From positions 1 through 64,000 of the forward strand of contig NZ_RQJX01000007.1 in NCBI RefSeq assembly GCF_003850045.1: a stretch of DNA of 64,000 nt, in the 5' to 3' direction. Below are positions 1-7,453 of the stretch, piece by piece (the stretch's first letter is position 1; every line of letters starts with the position of its first letter). The stretch comes from Aeromicrobium camelliae. GTDB lineage: Bacteria; Actinomycetota; Actinomycetes; Propionibacteriales; Nocardioidaceae. The notes beneath the pieces are model-generated. The model worked only from the letters and a program-made list of their open reading frames with translations. It ran no database searches and was not told where the DNA came from. Position numbers and translations under genes: made by a program.

Positions 1-49
1 GCAGTCCGGCCATGAAGGCCACCTGCGCGTCCGGGGTGCTCTCGATCAT
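1..49 (-). CDS. 5' end of a DUF222/HNH endonuclease gene (partial)
   Basis: The first 16 codons are visible and read MIESTPDAQVAFMAGL; the rest lies before the window. The start is typical of actinobacterial DUF222 proteins with a C-terminal HNH nuclease domain, the family called 13E12 repeat proteins in mycobacteria. A -10-like TAGATT sits 6 nt before the ATG, so the message is probably leaderless. The broken gene at 43457-43752 begins MIESSSDARVGFVAAL and has a matching upstream region, which supports the assignment. Whether this copy is intact cannot be judged from this window. Confidence 0.6.
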   Translation of the reverse strand, partial: MIESTPDAQVAFMAGL

Positions 50-55
50 GTTCCT

Positions 56-61
56 AATCTA
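56..61 (-). promoter_or_regulatory. -10 box of the DUF222/HNH gene (leaderless)
   Basis: TAGATT on the minus strand, 6 nt before the ATG at 49. The same arrangement (TAGGTT, 6 nt) precedes the related pseudogene near 43752. Confidence 0.45.
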
Positions 62-105
62 GAGAAGGCCACCGACACTTTCGCGACCGTGTGCACAGCG
101 CCCAC

Positions 106-186
106 GTGGTCTCGCTCCGTGGCGGCTACGCCCTCACTGCCACGGCCCCATTGCTGCTCGCAGAGCTCGCCGCTACTCGACCACCT
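106..186 (-). repeat. dispersed repeat, long version, copy R1
   Basis: Read on the minus strand it starts AGGTGGTCGAGTAG and ends GGAGCGAGACCAC. It carries an internal CCGTGGCA...CGCCACGG dyad. The copy at 43300-43383 has the same two ends and the same internal dyad around a diverged middle. Confidence 0.65.
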
Positions 187-197
187 CAACCGGTCAT

Positions 198-247
198 AGG
201 TGGTCGAGTGGGCCGGAGCTCTGCGGAGGGTAGCGGAGCGAGACCTC
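198..247 (+). repeat. dispersed repeat, short version, copy R2
   Basis: Begins AGGTGGTCGAGT and ends GGAGCGAGACCTCGT. It faces copy R1 and forms a 12-bp perfect inverted repeat with it across an 11-nt loop. Confidence 0.55.
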
Positions 248-316
248 GTCGGGTCGATTGCCGTGGGACTGCCCACATCTCTGTGGTCCGGGGGTGGGGG
301 AGGAAGGGGTCGACTC

Positions 317-322
317 TAGAAT
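317..322 (+). promoter_or_regulatory. -10 box of guaA (leaderless)
   Basis: TAGAAT followed by 6 nt and then the GTG start of guaA. There is no Shine-Dalgarno at the usual distance. The spacing puts the transcription start at or next to the G of the start codon. Confidence 0.5.
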
Positions 323-328
323 CGAACA

Positions 329-1894
329 GTGAGCCTCGACCATGACCTCGTCCTCGTCGTCGACTTCGGTGCCCAGTACGCCCAGCTGATTGCGCGGCGC
401 GTGCGTGAGGCGAAGGTGTACTCCGAGATCGTGCCGCACACGATGCCGCTGGGGGAGATGCTCGCCAAGGAACCGAAGGCGATCATCCTGTCCGGAGGCC
501 CGTCATCGGTCTACGAACCCGGCGCACCGCAGCTCGACCCCCAGATCGTCGACGCGGACGTTCCCGTGTTCGGCATCTGCTACGGCTTCATGGCCATGGC
601 GCAGGCCCTCGGCGGGCAGGTCGCCCGCACGGGACAGCGCGAATACGGCCGCACGCGCGTCAACGTGCTCGACCGCGGCACCCTGCTGCAGGGACTGCCC
701 GAGGAGCTCGTCTCCTGGATGTCGCACGGCGACGAGGTCGTCGCCGCGCCGGAGGGATTCCGGGTCAACGCCAAGTCGCCGCGTGCCACGGTCGCGGCCT
801 TCGAGGACACCGGCCGCCGGCTCGCCGGCGTGCAGTGGCACCCCGAGGTGCTGCACTCCGAACACGGACAACAGATCCTCGAGCGGTTCCTCGTCGACAT
901 CGCGGGCTGCCGCCAGACGTGGACGAGCGTCAACATCGTCGACGAGCAGGTCGAGAAGATCCGCGCCGAGGTGGGCGACGCGCGCGTCATCTGCGGCCTG
1001 TCCGGCGGCGTCGACTCCGCCGTCGCCGCGGCGCTCGTGCAGCGGGCGATCGGCGACCAGCTGACCTGTGTGTTCGTCGATCACGGACTCCTGCGCGAAG
1101 GTGAGGCGGAGCAGGTCGAACAGGACTTCGTCGCCGCGACCGGCGTCGACCTCAAGGTCGTGGACGCGGCCGACCGCTTCCTCGGCCACCTCGCCGGCGT
1201 CTCGGACCCCGAGGAGAAGCGCAAGATCATCGGACGCGAGTTCATCCGCGTGTTCGAGCAGGCCGAGCGGGAGGTCGTCGAGGCCGCACCCGAAGGCCAG
1301 CCCGTGCGCTTCCTCGTCCAGGGCACGCTGTACCCCGACGTCGTCGAGTCCGGCGGCGGTGAAGGTGCGGCCAACATCAAGAGTCACCACAACGTCGGCG
1401 GCCTTCCCGAAGATCTCGAGTTCGGTCTCATCGAGCCGCTGCGAACCCTGTTCAAGGACGAGGTCCGCGAGGTCGGCCGCCAACTCGGCCTGCCGCCGGG
1501 CATCGTCAACCGCCATCCCTTCCCCGGCCCCGGCCTCGCGATCCGCATCGTGGGCGCGGTCGACGCGGACCGCCTGCGCATCCTGCGCGCGGCCGACGCG
1601 ATCGTGCGTGAGGAGACGACCGCTGCCGGCCTCGACGCCGAGATCTGGCAGTTCCCAGTCGTGCTGCTCGCCGACGTGCGGTCGGTGGGCGTGCAGGGTG
1701 ACGGCCGCACGTACGGCCACCCGATCGTGCTGCGCCCGGTCACGAGCGAGGACGCCATGACCGCGGACTGGGGTCGCCTGCCGTACGACGTCCTCGAGCA
1801 GATCTCCACCCGCATCACCAACGAGGTGGATGAGGTGAACCGGGTCGTGCTCGACGTCACGAGCAAGCCGCCGGGAACCATCGAGTGGGAGTGA
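329..1894 (+). CDS. guaA: GMP synthase (glutamine-hydrolysing)
   Basis: Converts XMP to GMP using ATP and glutamine, the last step of de novo GMP synthesis, in the cytoplasm. The 521-residue protein has the full two-domain plan. The N-terminal class I glutamine amidotransferase has nucleophile Cys84 in GICYGFM and His171/Glu173 in GVQWHPEV. The ATP-pyrophosphatase P-loop SGGVDS is at about 225-230, and the C-terminal dimerisation domain ends [12 protein letters not shown] start at 329 follows a leaderless -10 box. One oddity: the conserved Gln two residues after the elbow glycine (usually GICYGFQ) is Met here. The stop overlaps the next gene's GTG in a GTGA, suggesting coupled translation. 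Confidence 0.97.
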   Translation: MSLDHDLVLVVDFGAQYAQLIARRVREAKVYSEIVPHTMPLGEMLAKEPKAIILSGGPSSVYEPGAPQLDPQIVDADVPVFGICYGFMAMAQALGGQVARTGQREYGRTRVNVLDRGTLLQGLPEELVSWMSHGDEVVAAPEGFRVNAKSPRATVAAFEDTGRRLAGVQWHPEVLHSEHGQQILERFLVDIAGCRQTWTSVNIVDEQVEKIRAEVGDARVICGLSGGVDSAVAAALVQRAIGDQLTCVFVDHGLLREGEAEQVEQDFVAATGVDLKVVDAADRFLGHLAGVSDPEEKRKIIGREFIRVFEQAEREVVEAAPEGQPVRFLVQGTLYPDVVESGGGEGAANIKSHHNVGGLPEDLEFGLIEPLRTLFKDEVREVGRQLGLPPGIVNRHPFPGPGLAIRIVGAVDADRLRILRAADAIVREETTAAGLDAEIWQFPVVLLADVRSVGVQGDGRTYGHPIVLRPVTSEDAMTADWGRLPYDVLEQISTRITNEVDEVNRVVLDVTSKPPGTIEWE

Positions 1895-3360
1895 CCCGCC
1901 GGGTTGCCGTCGCCGCTCCCAACGCCGCCGCGGCCGATGCCGCCGCAGTGACGGCCGAATCGGGCGGCAACGCCGTCGACGCCGCGATCGCCGCCAGCCT
2001 CGTGACGATGGTCAACGAGGTCGGCCTCGTGTCGCTCAGCTCCGGCGGCTTCGTCACGGTGCAACCGGCCGACGGCTCCGACCCGGTGACCGTCGACGGC
2101 TGGATGGACATGCCCGGTCGCAGGTCGACGGAACAGTCCCCGATGGAGCCGGGGCAGGGCACCTGGGACGTGGAGACCGAGTACGGCGGCGGCGTCACCA
2201 TCACCATCGGTCCCGGTGCGGTGGCGACGCACGGGGCAGTCGCGGCGTTCGAAGAGACACACTGACGCTGGGGCACCCTGCCGTGGCGCGAACTCGTCGC
2301 CCCCTCGATCGAGGTGGCCCGTGACGGCTTCCGGCTGGGTTCGGCGTCTCGCTACTACCTGCAGTACGTCCGCGACAGCATCTTCGGCTGGGACGACGCG
2401 AGTCGAGCGGCGCTGTACGACCCGGTGACCGGGCTGCGCGACGGCTCGCTCGTCGTCCCCGATCTCGCCGACACCCTGACCCACCTCGCGGACGCCGGTC
2501 CGCGCACGATGTATGACGGGGATCTGGCCCGGGCCATCAGCGACGACGTGCTCGATCGCGGCGGTCTGCTGAGCCGCGCCGACCTCGCCGCGTACGAGGC
2601 GGTGGTCCGCCCCTCGCTGCGGGCCGAGGTAGGGCCGTGGGCGCTCGGGACCAACCCGCCGCCCGCGGTCGGGGGAGCGGTGGTGGCCGCGATGCTGCGG
2701 CTCATGGGCGGGCGGGGGCTCGACGACCGCGAGCACCTCGTCGCGGTGCAGCGGCGCGTGCTCGGTGAACGGCTGCGGGTGTTCGACCGCAGCGAGGACC
2801 TCGCGCGGGACGCCGCCGCCTTCCTCGACCTCGTGGACCGCGAGGGCCTGGCCGTGCTGGAGTCCGGTTCCACGGCTCACATCTCCGCCACCGACACGGA
2901 CGGCAACGCCTGCGCGATCACGGTCTCCTCGGGCTACGGCTCCGGGATGATCGCCCGCGGCACGGGCATCTGGCTGAACAACTGTCTGGGCGAGCAGGAG
3001 CTGAACCCGCGCGGCCTCCACGGTCTGGAGCCGGGAACCCGTCTGCTGTCCAACATGGCCCCGACGGTCGGTCACGATCGGCAGGGGGCCTCACTCGCGA
3101 TCGGCTCCCCTGGTGCGGACCGGATCACGACCGCGATCGCGCAGGTCGTGACCGGTTTCCTCTCGGGGCTCGACCTCCAGGCCGCGATCGATCATCCGCG
3201 GGTCCACCTGCACCGTGCGGGGTGTCCCGACGAGGAGCTCAAGGTCGAGCAGGAGCCCTCGATGTACTTCGGGGGAGTGGGAGCCACCCTGCGCGATCAC
3301 GAGGGCCGGCTCCACGCAGCCGCCGATCCGCGTCGCGAAGGCGCGACGCGGATCGTGTGA
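1891..3360 (+). pseudogene. gamma-glutamyltransferase-like gene with in-frame TGA
   Basis: The family cleaves gamma-glutamyl bonds (glutathione and related compounds) and self-cleaves at a Thr. The start is probably GTG 1891, overlapping the guaA stop; an in-frame GTG at 1885 is the alternative. The first part reads AVAAPNAAAADAAAVTAESG and GGNAVDAAIAASL, as in GGT proteins. TGA at 2263-2265 interrupts one unbroken frame. The family pattern continues directly after it as RWGTLPWRELVAPSIEVARD. Thr at 2872-2874 in GSTAHISATD matches the autoprocessing nucleophile, followed by GYGSGM and GTGIWLNN. No signal peptide is seen. Full length with readthrough would be 489 residues. Reinitiation at GTG 2314 would give only the C-terminal part. 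A nonsense mutation (such as CGA to TGA) or a sequencing error are both possible. Confidence 0.75.
3325..3354. terminator. hairpin at the end of the GGT-like gene
   Basis: A perfect 13-bp stem (GATCCGCGTCGCG with its complement) around an AAGG loop, ending 3 nt before the stop codon at 3358. It lies between convergent genes and may act as a terminator in both directions. There is no T-run. Confidence 0.5.
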
Positions 3361-3364
3361 CGGC

Positions 3365-3568
3365 TCAGTAGGTGATGGTCTCCTCCGGCAGGAGGACCCA
3401 GGCGGCGATGTAGGCGATGAGGCCGGTGCCGGTGCTGACCAGCGTCAGCAGGACGACGAGGAGCCGGACGATGTTGACGTCCCACCCCGTGTACGCCGCG
3501 AGTCCTCCGCAGACGCCGCCGAGCCACTTGTCGCTGCGGCTGCGCTGGAGCTTCTTCTTGTCGTTCAT
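3365..3568 (-). CDS. small PspC-domain membrane protein
   Basis: 67 residues that are essentially one PspC domain: a basic N-terminus (MNDKKKLQRSRSDKW), the conserved LGGVCGGLAAYTGWDVNIVR, and a hydrophobic segment ending AAWVLLPEE. PspC domains are inner-membrane envelope-stress modules. The gene is last in a three-gene operon. Its ATG overlaps the TGA of the preceding gene (ATGA at 3565-3568). Four bases separate its end from the convergent GGT-like gene. Its specific role is inferred from the cluster. Confidence 0.85.
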   Translation of the reverse strand: MNDKKKLQRSRSDKWLGGVCGGLAAYTGWDVNIVRLLVVLLTLVSTGTGLIAYIAAWVLLPEETITY

Positions 3569-3750
3569 TTCCTACTCCTGAAGGTTGCCGCCACACCGAG
3601 GAGTCCGAGCACGATGAGCGTGATCGGGCCGGCGAGGCGTAGTTCATCTCGGGTCAACAGGCCACTGTCCGCTGCGAACCATCCTGCCGCGATCAGCAGG
3701 AACAGCACTCCGGAGAGGAACGGCAGTAGGCGGAAAGGGTGCGTTGTCAT
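3565..3750 (-). CDS. small two-helix membrane protein of the PspC operon
   Basis: 61 residues from the ATG at 3750 (MTTHPFRLLPFLSGV). Two hydrophobic segments lie at about 8-24 and 37-55, ending in a basic tail FRSRK. It resembles the small LiaF-type N-terminal membrane modules found beside PspC genes, but it is too short for a firm family call. It overlaps both neighbours by ATGA, so the three genes are probably translationally coupled. A longer in-frame reading to 3843 is less likely because it would run deep into the upstream gene. Confidence 0.7.
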   Translation of the reverse strand: MTTHPFRLLPFLSGVLFLLIAAGWFAADSGLLTRDELRLAGPITLIVLGLLGVAATFRSRK

Positions 3751-5009
3751 GCTCGGACCACCTCGATAACTCCGACGGTGCTGGTGATGTCGATCGTGAA
3801 GGCGTCGTCGCTGTCGGATGGCACCTCGACGCGTGCGTCCCACCCTTCGTCATGCCGGGCGAAGACGCTGACCTGGCCGCCCCAGCGGATGCGTGCGTCC
3901 ACGTTGACGTCCAGTTCCTCCGGCACGACGACCCGGACGACGCCAGCGCCGTGGGTGATCTGCACCGATTTGCCGGCGAGATCGTCCAGGTCGCGGACCT
4001 CGGTGAGGTCGTAGCGCAGTTGTCCTGCGCCGACCTCGAGCGTGCGGGTCGCCTGCTCGGCGTTCACGGGGACGAACCGATGGTCTCCGGCTCGAGCGGA
4101 GGGGAGTGCCGAGGTCACGGCGAGCGCGAGGGCGAGGATGAGGCCGAAGGGGATCAACAGGCCCGCGTCACCGACCACGCTGCCGACGAGGAGGCCGAGA
4201 GCCGTGATCACCAGGGCGACCAGGACGTACACCGGGGCGGCGACCGGCTCGGTCTGCAGCGACCAGATCCACAGCGCGCCCCAGGCGATGAACGTCAGGG
4301 AGAGCGTGCCGAGGAACAGCGCGGGGGACCACGTGCGGCGAGGGGTCTGCGGGGGCGGCGGGGAAGCGCCCGCCGACGGCTCGCCCGGTCCCTGGCCCGG
4401 CGGCGGTCCGGCGGGCGGGTCATACCGGACGGGGAGCGTCTGGTCGATGGTCACGGTGTCGTCCTCTCTGAACGGAGCGGGATCGGGGCCCGCGGCGGGC
4501 GGGCCGGGCGTCGGGGGCGGAGGCGGCGGAACCTGCGCCCGAGCGTCACGGCGGCCTTTGACCAGCCAGTACAGGAACGCGATCGGAACGCCGATCCAGA
4601 TGGCGATCCAGACGGCCGCCCAACTCCAGTCGCTGAAGCCCCAGGCGCTGTCGCCCAGGACGGCCGCCGCCGCGAGCGCAGCGGCGGCGATGAGACCGAT
4701 GGTGCGCACCTGCTCGTCGTTCTCGCCGAGGCCGAACGCCTCGCCGACGATGCTGCGGTCCTTGCCCTCGTCGGGAAGGAGGAGCCAGGCCGCGGCATAG
4801 AGGATGAAGCCGGCGAGACCGATGAACGCCAGGACGACGAAGCCGACGCGCACGATGACCGGGTCGATGTTCCACCATCGGCCGACGGCGGTCGAGACGC
4901 CCGCGATCATCCGGTCGTCGTGAGGCCGACGGACGGACGCGAAGTCCTGGAGCCGCCGTGACGAGGCGGGATCGCCTCCCGGCTGGCCGGTGGTCTGCTG
5001 ATCGTTCAT
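3747..5009 (-). CDS. PspC-domain multi-pass membrane protein
   Basis: 420 residues from ATG 5009, with a GGAG-like ribosome site in GATGGAGCT. The PspC domain is at about 28-82 (MIAGVSTAVGRWWNIDP ... AAAWLLLPDEG). Two further helices follow at about 104-150, then a proline-rich linker at about 160-225. After that come several more hydrophobic helices and a C-terminal domain of about 110 residues with alternating Val/Asp beta-like sequence. The layout fits PspC plus a toastrack-like sensor domain. First gene of the operon; divergent from the PspC-fused histidine kinase at 5142. It probably senses or relays envelope stress. This is inferred from domains and neighbours. Confidence 0.85.
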   Translation of the reverse strand: MNDQQTTGQPGGDPASSRRLQDFASVRRPHDDRMIAGVSTAVGRWWNIDPVIVRVGFVVLAFIGLAGFILYAAAWLLLPDEGKDRSIVGEAFGLGENDEQVRTIGLIAAAALAAAAVLGDSAWGFSDWSWAAVWIAIWIGVPIAFLYWLVKGRRDARAQVPPPPPPTPGPPAAGPDPAPFREDDTVTIDQTLPVRYDPPAGPPPGQGPGEPSAGASPPPPQTPRRTWSPALFLGTLSLTFIAWGALWIWSLQTEPVAAPVYVLVALVITALGLLVGSVVGDAGLLIPFGLILALALAVTSALPSARAGDHRFVPVNAEQATRTLEVGAGQLRYDLTEVRDLDDLAGKSVQITHGAGVVRVVVPEELDVNVDARIRWGGQVSVFARHDEGWDARVEVPSDSDDAFTIDITSTVGVIEVVRA

Positions 5010-5141
5010 AGCTCCATCCTCATCGGCGAGCGGTCTGCAGACCATCGGGTGTTCCCCTGAGCTTCCCCGGGGTCCGCTCGGGGTGTCCTGGGGGCTGGTC
5101 CTGCTGGCGTGCGTCACCGCGCACGTGTGACGATCGTTCTC
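5010..5141. promoter_or_regulatory. divergent intergenic region of the PspC cluster
   Basis: 132 bp between the start codons of the PspC operon and the histidine kinase; it must hold both promoters. I see no convincing -10/-35 pair or clear operator dyad. If the kinase starts at the upstream GTGs at 5109 or 5127, the region is correspondingly shorter. Confidence 0.4.
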
Positions 5142-6389
5142 GTGACCACGACCGTCCCCGCCTACCGCCGCGCGTCCCGGCCGGCGGATCGCCGCGTGGT
5201 GGGCGGCGTCGCGGCCGGGCTCGCGGACCATCTCGCCGTCCCCGTGGTCTGGGTGCGGATCGGGTTCATCGTCGCGACGTGGTTCAACGGCGCCGGCATC
5301 CTGGCGTACCTGCTGCTCTGGCGTTTCCTGCCGTTGGCCACCCCCGACGATGCGCCGGGCGTCGAGTCGGCGACTCGCGCCGGGTTGCGGGGCAGCGACC
5401 GGCTCGGTCGCCGCGAGATCGCCCAGACGGTGGCCATCGGCGCGGTCGGCCTCGGTGTCTTCACGCTGCTGTCGGTGGTGGGCCGCGGCCCTTCATCCCA
5501 TGTGCTGGTGCCCGTCCTCGTGGGCGTGGTCGGCATCGCGCTCGTGTGGCGGCAACTCGATGACGCGGCCTGGAACTCGTGGCTGCGGCAGACCTCGGGC
5601 CCCGGTCACGTCGGCCGGATCGCCGCCGGTGTGGCGCTCGTGGGTCTCGCTGCGATCTTCGTGATGTCGGAGGGCCGCGGCTGGAGCGCGACGCTCGACC
5701 TCGTCGCTGCGGTCGCCGTCGCGATGATCGGCCTCGTGCTGATCCTCGGCCCGTGGATCTCGAGCCTGTGGCACGACCTCGGCGAGGAGCGGCGTCAGCG
5801 CATCCGCTCCCAAGAACGAGCCGACATGGCCGCGCATCTGCACGACTCGGTCCTCCAGACCCTCGCGCTGCTGCAGAAGAACGCTCACGATCCGGCAGCC
5901 GTGGCGACGCTCGCCCGCCGTCAGGAGCGCGAACTGCGCGACTGGCTCTACGGCGACGAGGCGCCGGCCGGGTCGACGCTCGTCGCGGGCCTTCGCGCCG
6001 AGGCCGGCGACGTCGAGACGGCGCACCAGGTCCCCGTCGAGCTGGTGGCCGTCGGGGACGCCCCCATGTCCTCCGATGTCGCCGCCCTCGTGCGTGCCGC
6101 GCGTGAAGCGATGGTGAACGCAGCGAAGCACGCTGGAGTCGGTCGGATCGACGTGTACTCCGAAGTCGCCGGGGCGAGTGCGGAGGTCTTCGTGCGCGAC
6201 CGCGGCGTGGGCTTCGACCCCGACCAGATCCCCGACGACCGGCAAGGGATCCGCGGCTCGATGGTCGAGCGGATGCGCCGCCACGGCGGTGACACCCGGA
6301 TCAAGTCCACGCCCGGCGAGGGCACGGAGGTCGTGCTGACGATGCCGCTGCGCGAAACGACCACTCAGGAAGAGAGCCGAGAAGCATGA
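5142..6389 (+). CDS. PspC-fused sensor histidine kinase (NarL/LiaS type)
   Basis: About 415 residues if started at GTG 5142 (MTTTVPAYRR); GTG 5127 and GTG 5109 are in frame upstream. An N-terminal PspC domain at about 15-65 (VVGGVAAGLADHLAVP) is followed by more membrane helices to about 207. The dimerisation/phosphoacceptor box is HLHDSVLQTLALLQ, with His234 the likely phosphorylated residue. The ATPase domain has VRAAREAMVNAAKHA as N-box, GVGFDP and GIRGSMVERM. It should phosphorylate the LuxR-type regulator at 6386, with which it overlaps by ATGA. The PspC fusion and divergent PspC operon suggest membrane-stress sensing. Confidence 0.93.
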   Translation: MTTTVPAYRRASRPADRRVVGGVAAGLADHLAVPVVWVRIGFIVATWFNGAGILAYLLLWRFLPLATPDDAPGVESATRAGLRGSDRLGRREIAQTVAIGAVGLGVFTLLSVVGRGPSSHVLVPVLVGVVGIALVWRQLDDAAWNSWLRQTSGPGHVGRIAAGVALVGLAAIFVMSEGRGWSATLDLVAAVAVAMIGLVLILGPWISSLWHDLGEERRQRIRSQERADMAAHLHDSVLQTLALLQKNAHDPAAVATLARRQERELRDWLYGDEAPAGSTLVAGLRAEAGDVETAHQVPVELVAVGDAPMSSDVAALVRAAREAMVNAAKHAGVGRIDVYSEVAGASAEVFVRDRGVGFDPDQIPDDRQGIRGSMVERMRRHGGDTRIKSTPGEGTEVVLTMPLRETTTQEESREA

Positions 6390-7027
6390 GCGAGTTGAGG
6401 GTCGTGGTCGTCGACGACCACGCGATGTTCCGCAGCGGCGTGCGCGCCGAACTCGAGCGGCTCGGCACGGGCCGCGTCCAGATCGTGGGGGAAGCCGACG
6501 ACGTGCCGTCCGCCGTGCAGGTCATCGGAGAGCAGCGGCCCGACGTCGTCCTGCTCGACGTTCACATGCCGGGTGGGGGAGGGCCGGAGGTCGTCCGGCA
6601 GCTGCCGGCCACCACGTACCTCGCGCTCTCGGTCAGCGACGCCGCCGAGGACGTCATCGGAGTGATCCGAGCCGGAGCTCGCGGCTACGTCACCAAGAAC
6701 ATCTCGGCGGCCGAGCTCATCGACGCGATCGAGCGGGTCGCCGGCGGTGACGCCGTGTTCTCGCCGCGGCTCGCGGGCTTCGTCCTCGACGCGTTCGCCG
6801 GGACGATCGACGTGGCGCAGGTCGACGAGGACCTCGATCGACTCACGGAGCGCGAGCGGGAGGTCATGCGGCTCATCGCGCGTGGCTACGCCTACAAGGA
6901 AGTGGCCAAGGAGCTGTTCATCTCGATCAAGACCGTCGAGACGCATGTGTCCAACGTGCTGCGCAAGCTGCAGTTGTCGAGCCGCCATGAGCTCACCCGG
7001 TGGGCCAACGACCGACGGCTCATCTGA
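6386..7027 (+). CDS. LuxR/NarL-family response regulator
   Basis: 213 residues. The receiver domain has the acidic pair DD at 10-11, phospho-acceptor Asp58 in VVLLDVHMPG, and a TKNISAAELIDAI switch helix. The C-terminal LuxR helix-turn-helix is LTEREREVMRLIARGYAYKE ... KTVETHVSNVLRKL. Cognate to the kinase just upstream (4-bp overlap). The obvious candidate target is the divergent PspC operon, but no binding site was identified. Confidence 0.95.
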   Translation: MSELRVVVVDDHAMFRSGVRAELERLGTGRVQIVGEADDVPSAVQVIGEQRPDVVLLDVHMPGGGGPEVVRQLPATTYLALSVSDAAEDVIGVIRAGARGYVTKNISAAELIDAIERVAGGDAVFSPRLAGFVLDAFAGTIDVAQVDEDLDRLTEREREVMRLIARGYAYKEVAKELFISIKTVETHVSNVLRKLQLSSRHELTRWANDRRLI

Positions 7028-7039
7028 TCGGCGCCGGGC

Positions 7040-7390
7040 CTACCAGTGCCGCTCGACGAGGTGGACGGCCTCGCTGCGGCGCAGGCCGAGACGCTGGGCG
7101 GTCTTGACGAAGTCGGCGGCCGCGGCGGCCGCGTCGGCGTGGTCGTCGTCCTGCGGGGTGGAGACGAACGAGCCTCGACGCCCCTCGGTGCGGATCACGC
7201 CCATGGACTCCAGCTCCCGGTAGGCGCGAGCGACCGTGTTGACGGCGAGGCCCATGTCAGTGGCCAGCGCGCGCACCGTCGGCAGCCGCTCGCCGGGTGA
7301 CAACTCGCCGGCGGCGACGGCCGCGGCGATCTGCTGACGCAACTGCTCGAACGGTGGAGCGGAAGCATCGGCGTTGATCGTCCATTCCAT
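7040..7390 (-). CDS. GntR-family regulator, YtrA-like short form
   Basis: 116 residues: a winged helix at about 10-75 (PFEQLRQQIAAAVAAGELSP, then LPTVRALATDMGLAVNTVAR) and a short C-terminal helical tail instead of a large ligand-binding domain. Short forms of this type often control ABC transporters, but none is adjacent. ATG 7390 has a -10-like CACAAT 6 nt upstream. It is divergent from pcrA and convergent with the LuxR regulator. The target is unknown; autoregulation is likely for the family. Confidence 0.88.
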   Translation of the reverse strand: MEWTINADASAPPFEQLRQQIAAAVAAGELSPGERLPTVRALATDMGLAVNTVARAYRELESMGVIRTEGRRGSFVSTPQDDDHADAAAAAADFVKTAQRLGLRRSEAVHLVERHW

Positions 7391-7396
7391 GGCTCC

Positions 7397-7402
7397 ATTG
7401 TG
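7397..7402 (-). promoter_or_regulatory. -10 box of the GntR gene (leaderless)
   Basis: CACAAT on the minus strand, 6 nt before the ATG at 7390. It fits the pattern seen at many genes here, though the first base differs from the usual TA. Confidence 0.35.
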
Positions 7403-7440
7403 TCGCTTCGGTGGTAACACTGCCTGTCGTCGGAGGCGAC

Positions 7441-7446
7441 TAGGCT
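7441..7446 (+). promoter_or_regulatory. -10 box of pcrA (leaderless)
   Basis: TAGGCT followed by 7 nt and the ATG of pcrA at 7454. Confidence 0.5.
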
Positions 7447-7453
7447 GGACGGG

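Larger units (their letters stand above)
50..328. other. repeat-rich intergenic region upstream of guaA
   Basis: No gene is supported here. The region holds the promoter of the divergent DUF222/HNH gene, two copies of the GGTGGTCGAG...GAGACCAC dispersed repeat in opposite orientation (106-186 and 198-247), and the guaA promoter at its right end. The facing arms form a perfect 12-bp inverted repeat (175-186 with 198-209). Confidence 0.6.

Noticed and set aside
2263-2265. Selenocysteine reading of the in-frame TGA
   Set aside because: The position is an ordinary residue in the GGT family, not an active-site Cys; no convincing SECIS-like hairpin stands out and no sel genes are nearby. A nonsense change or error is simpler.
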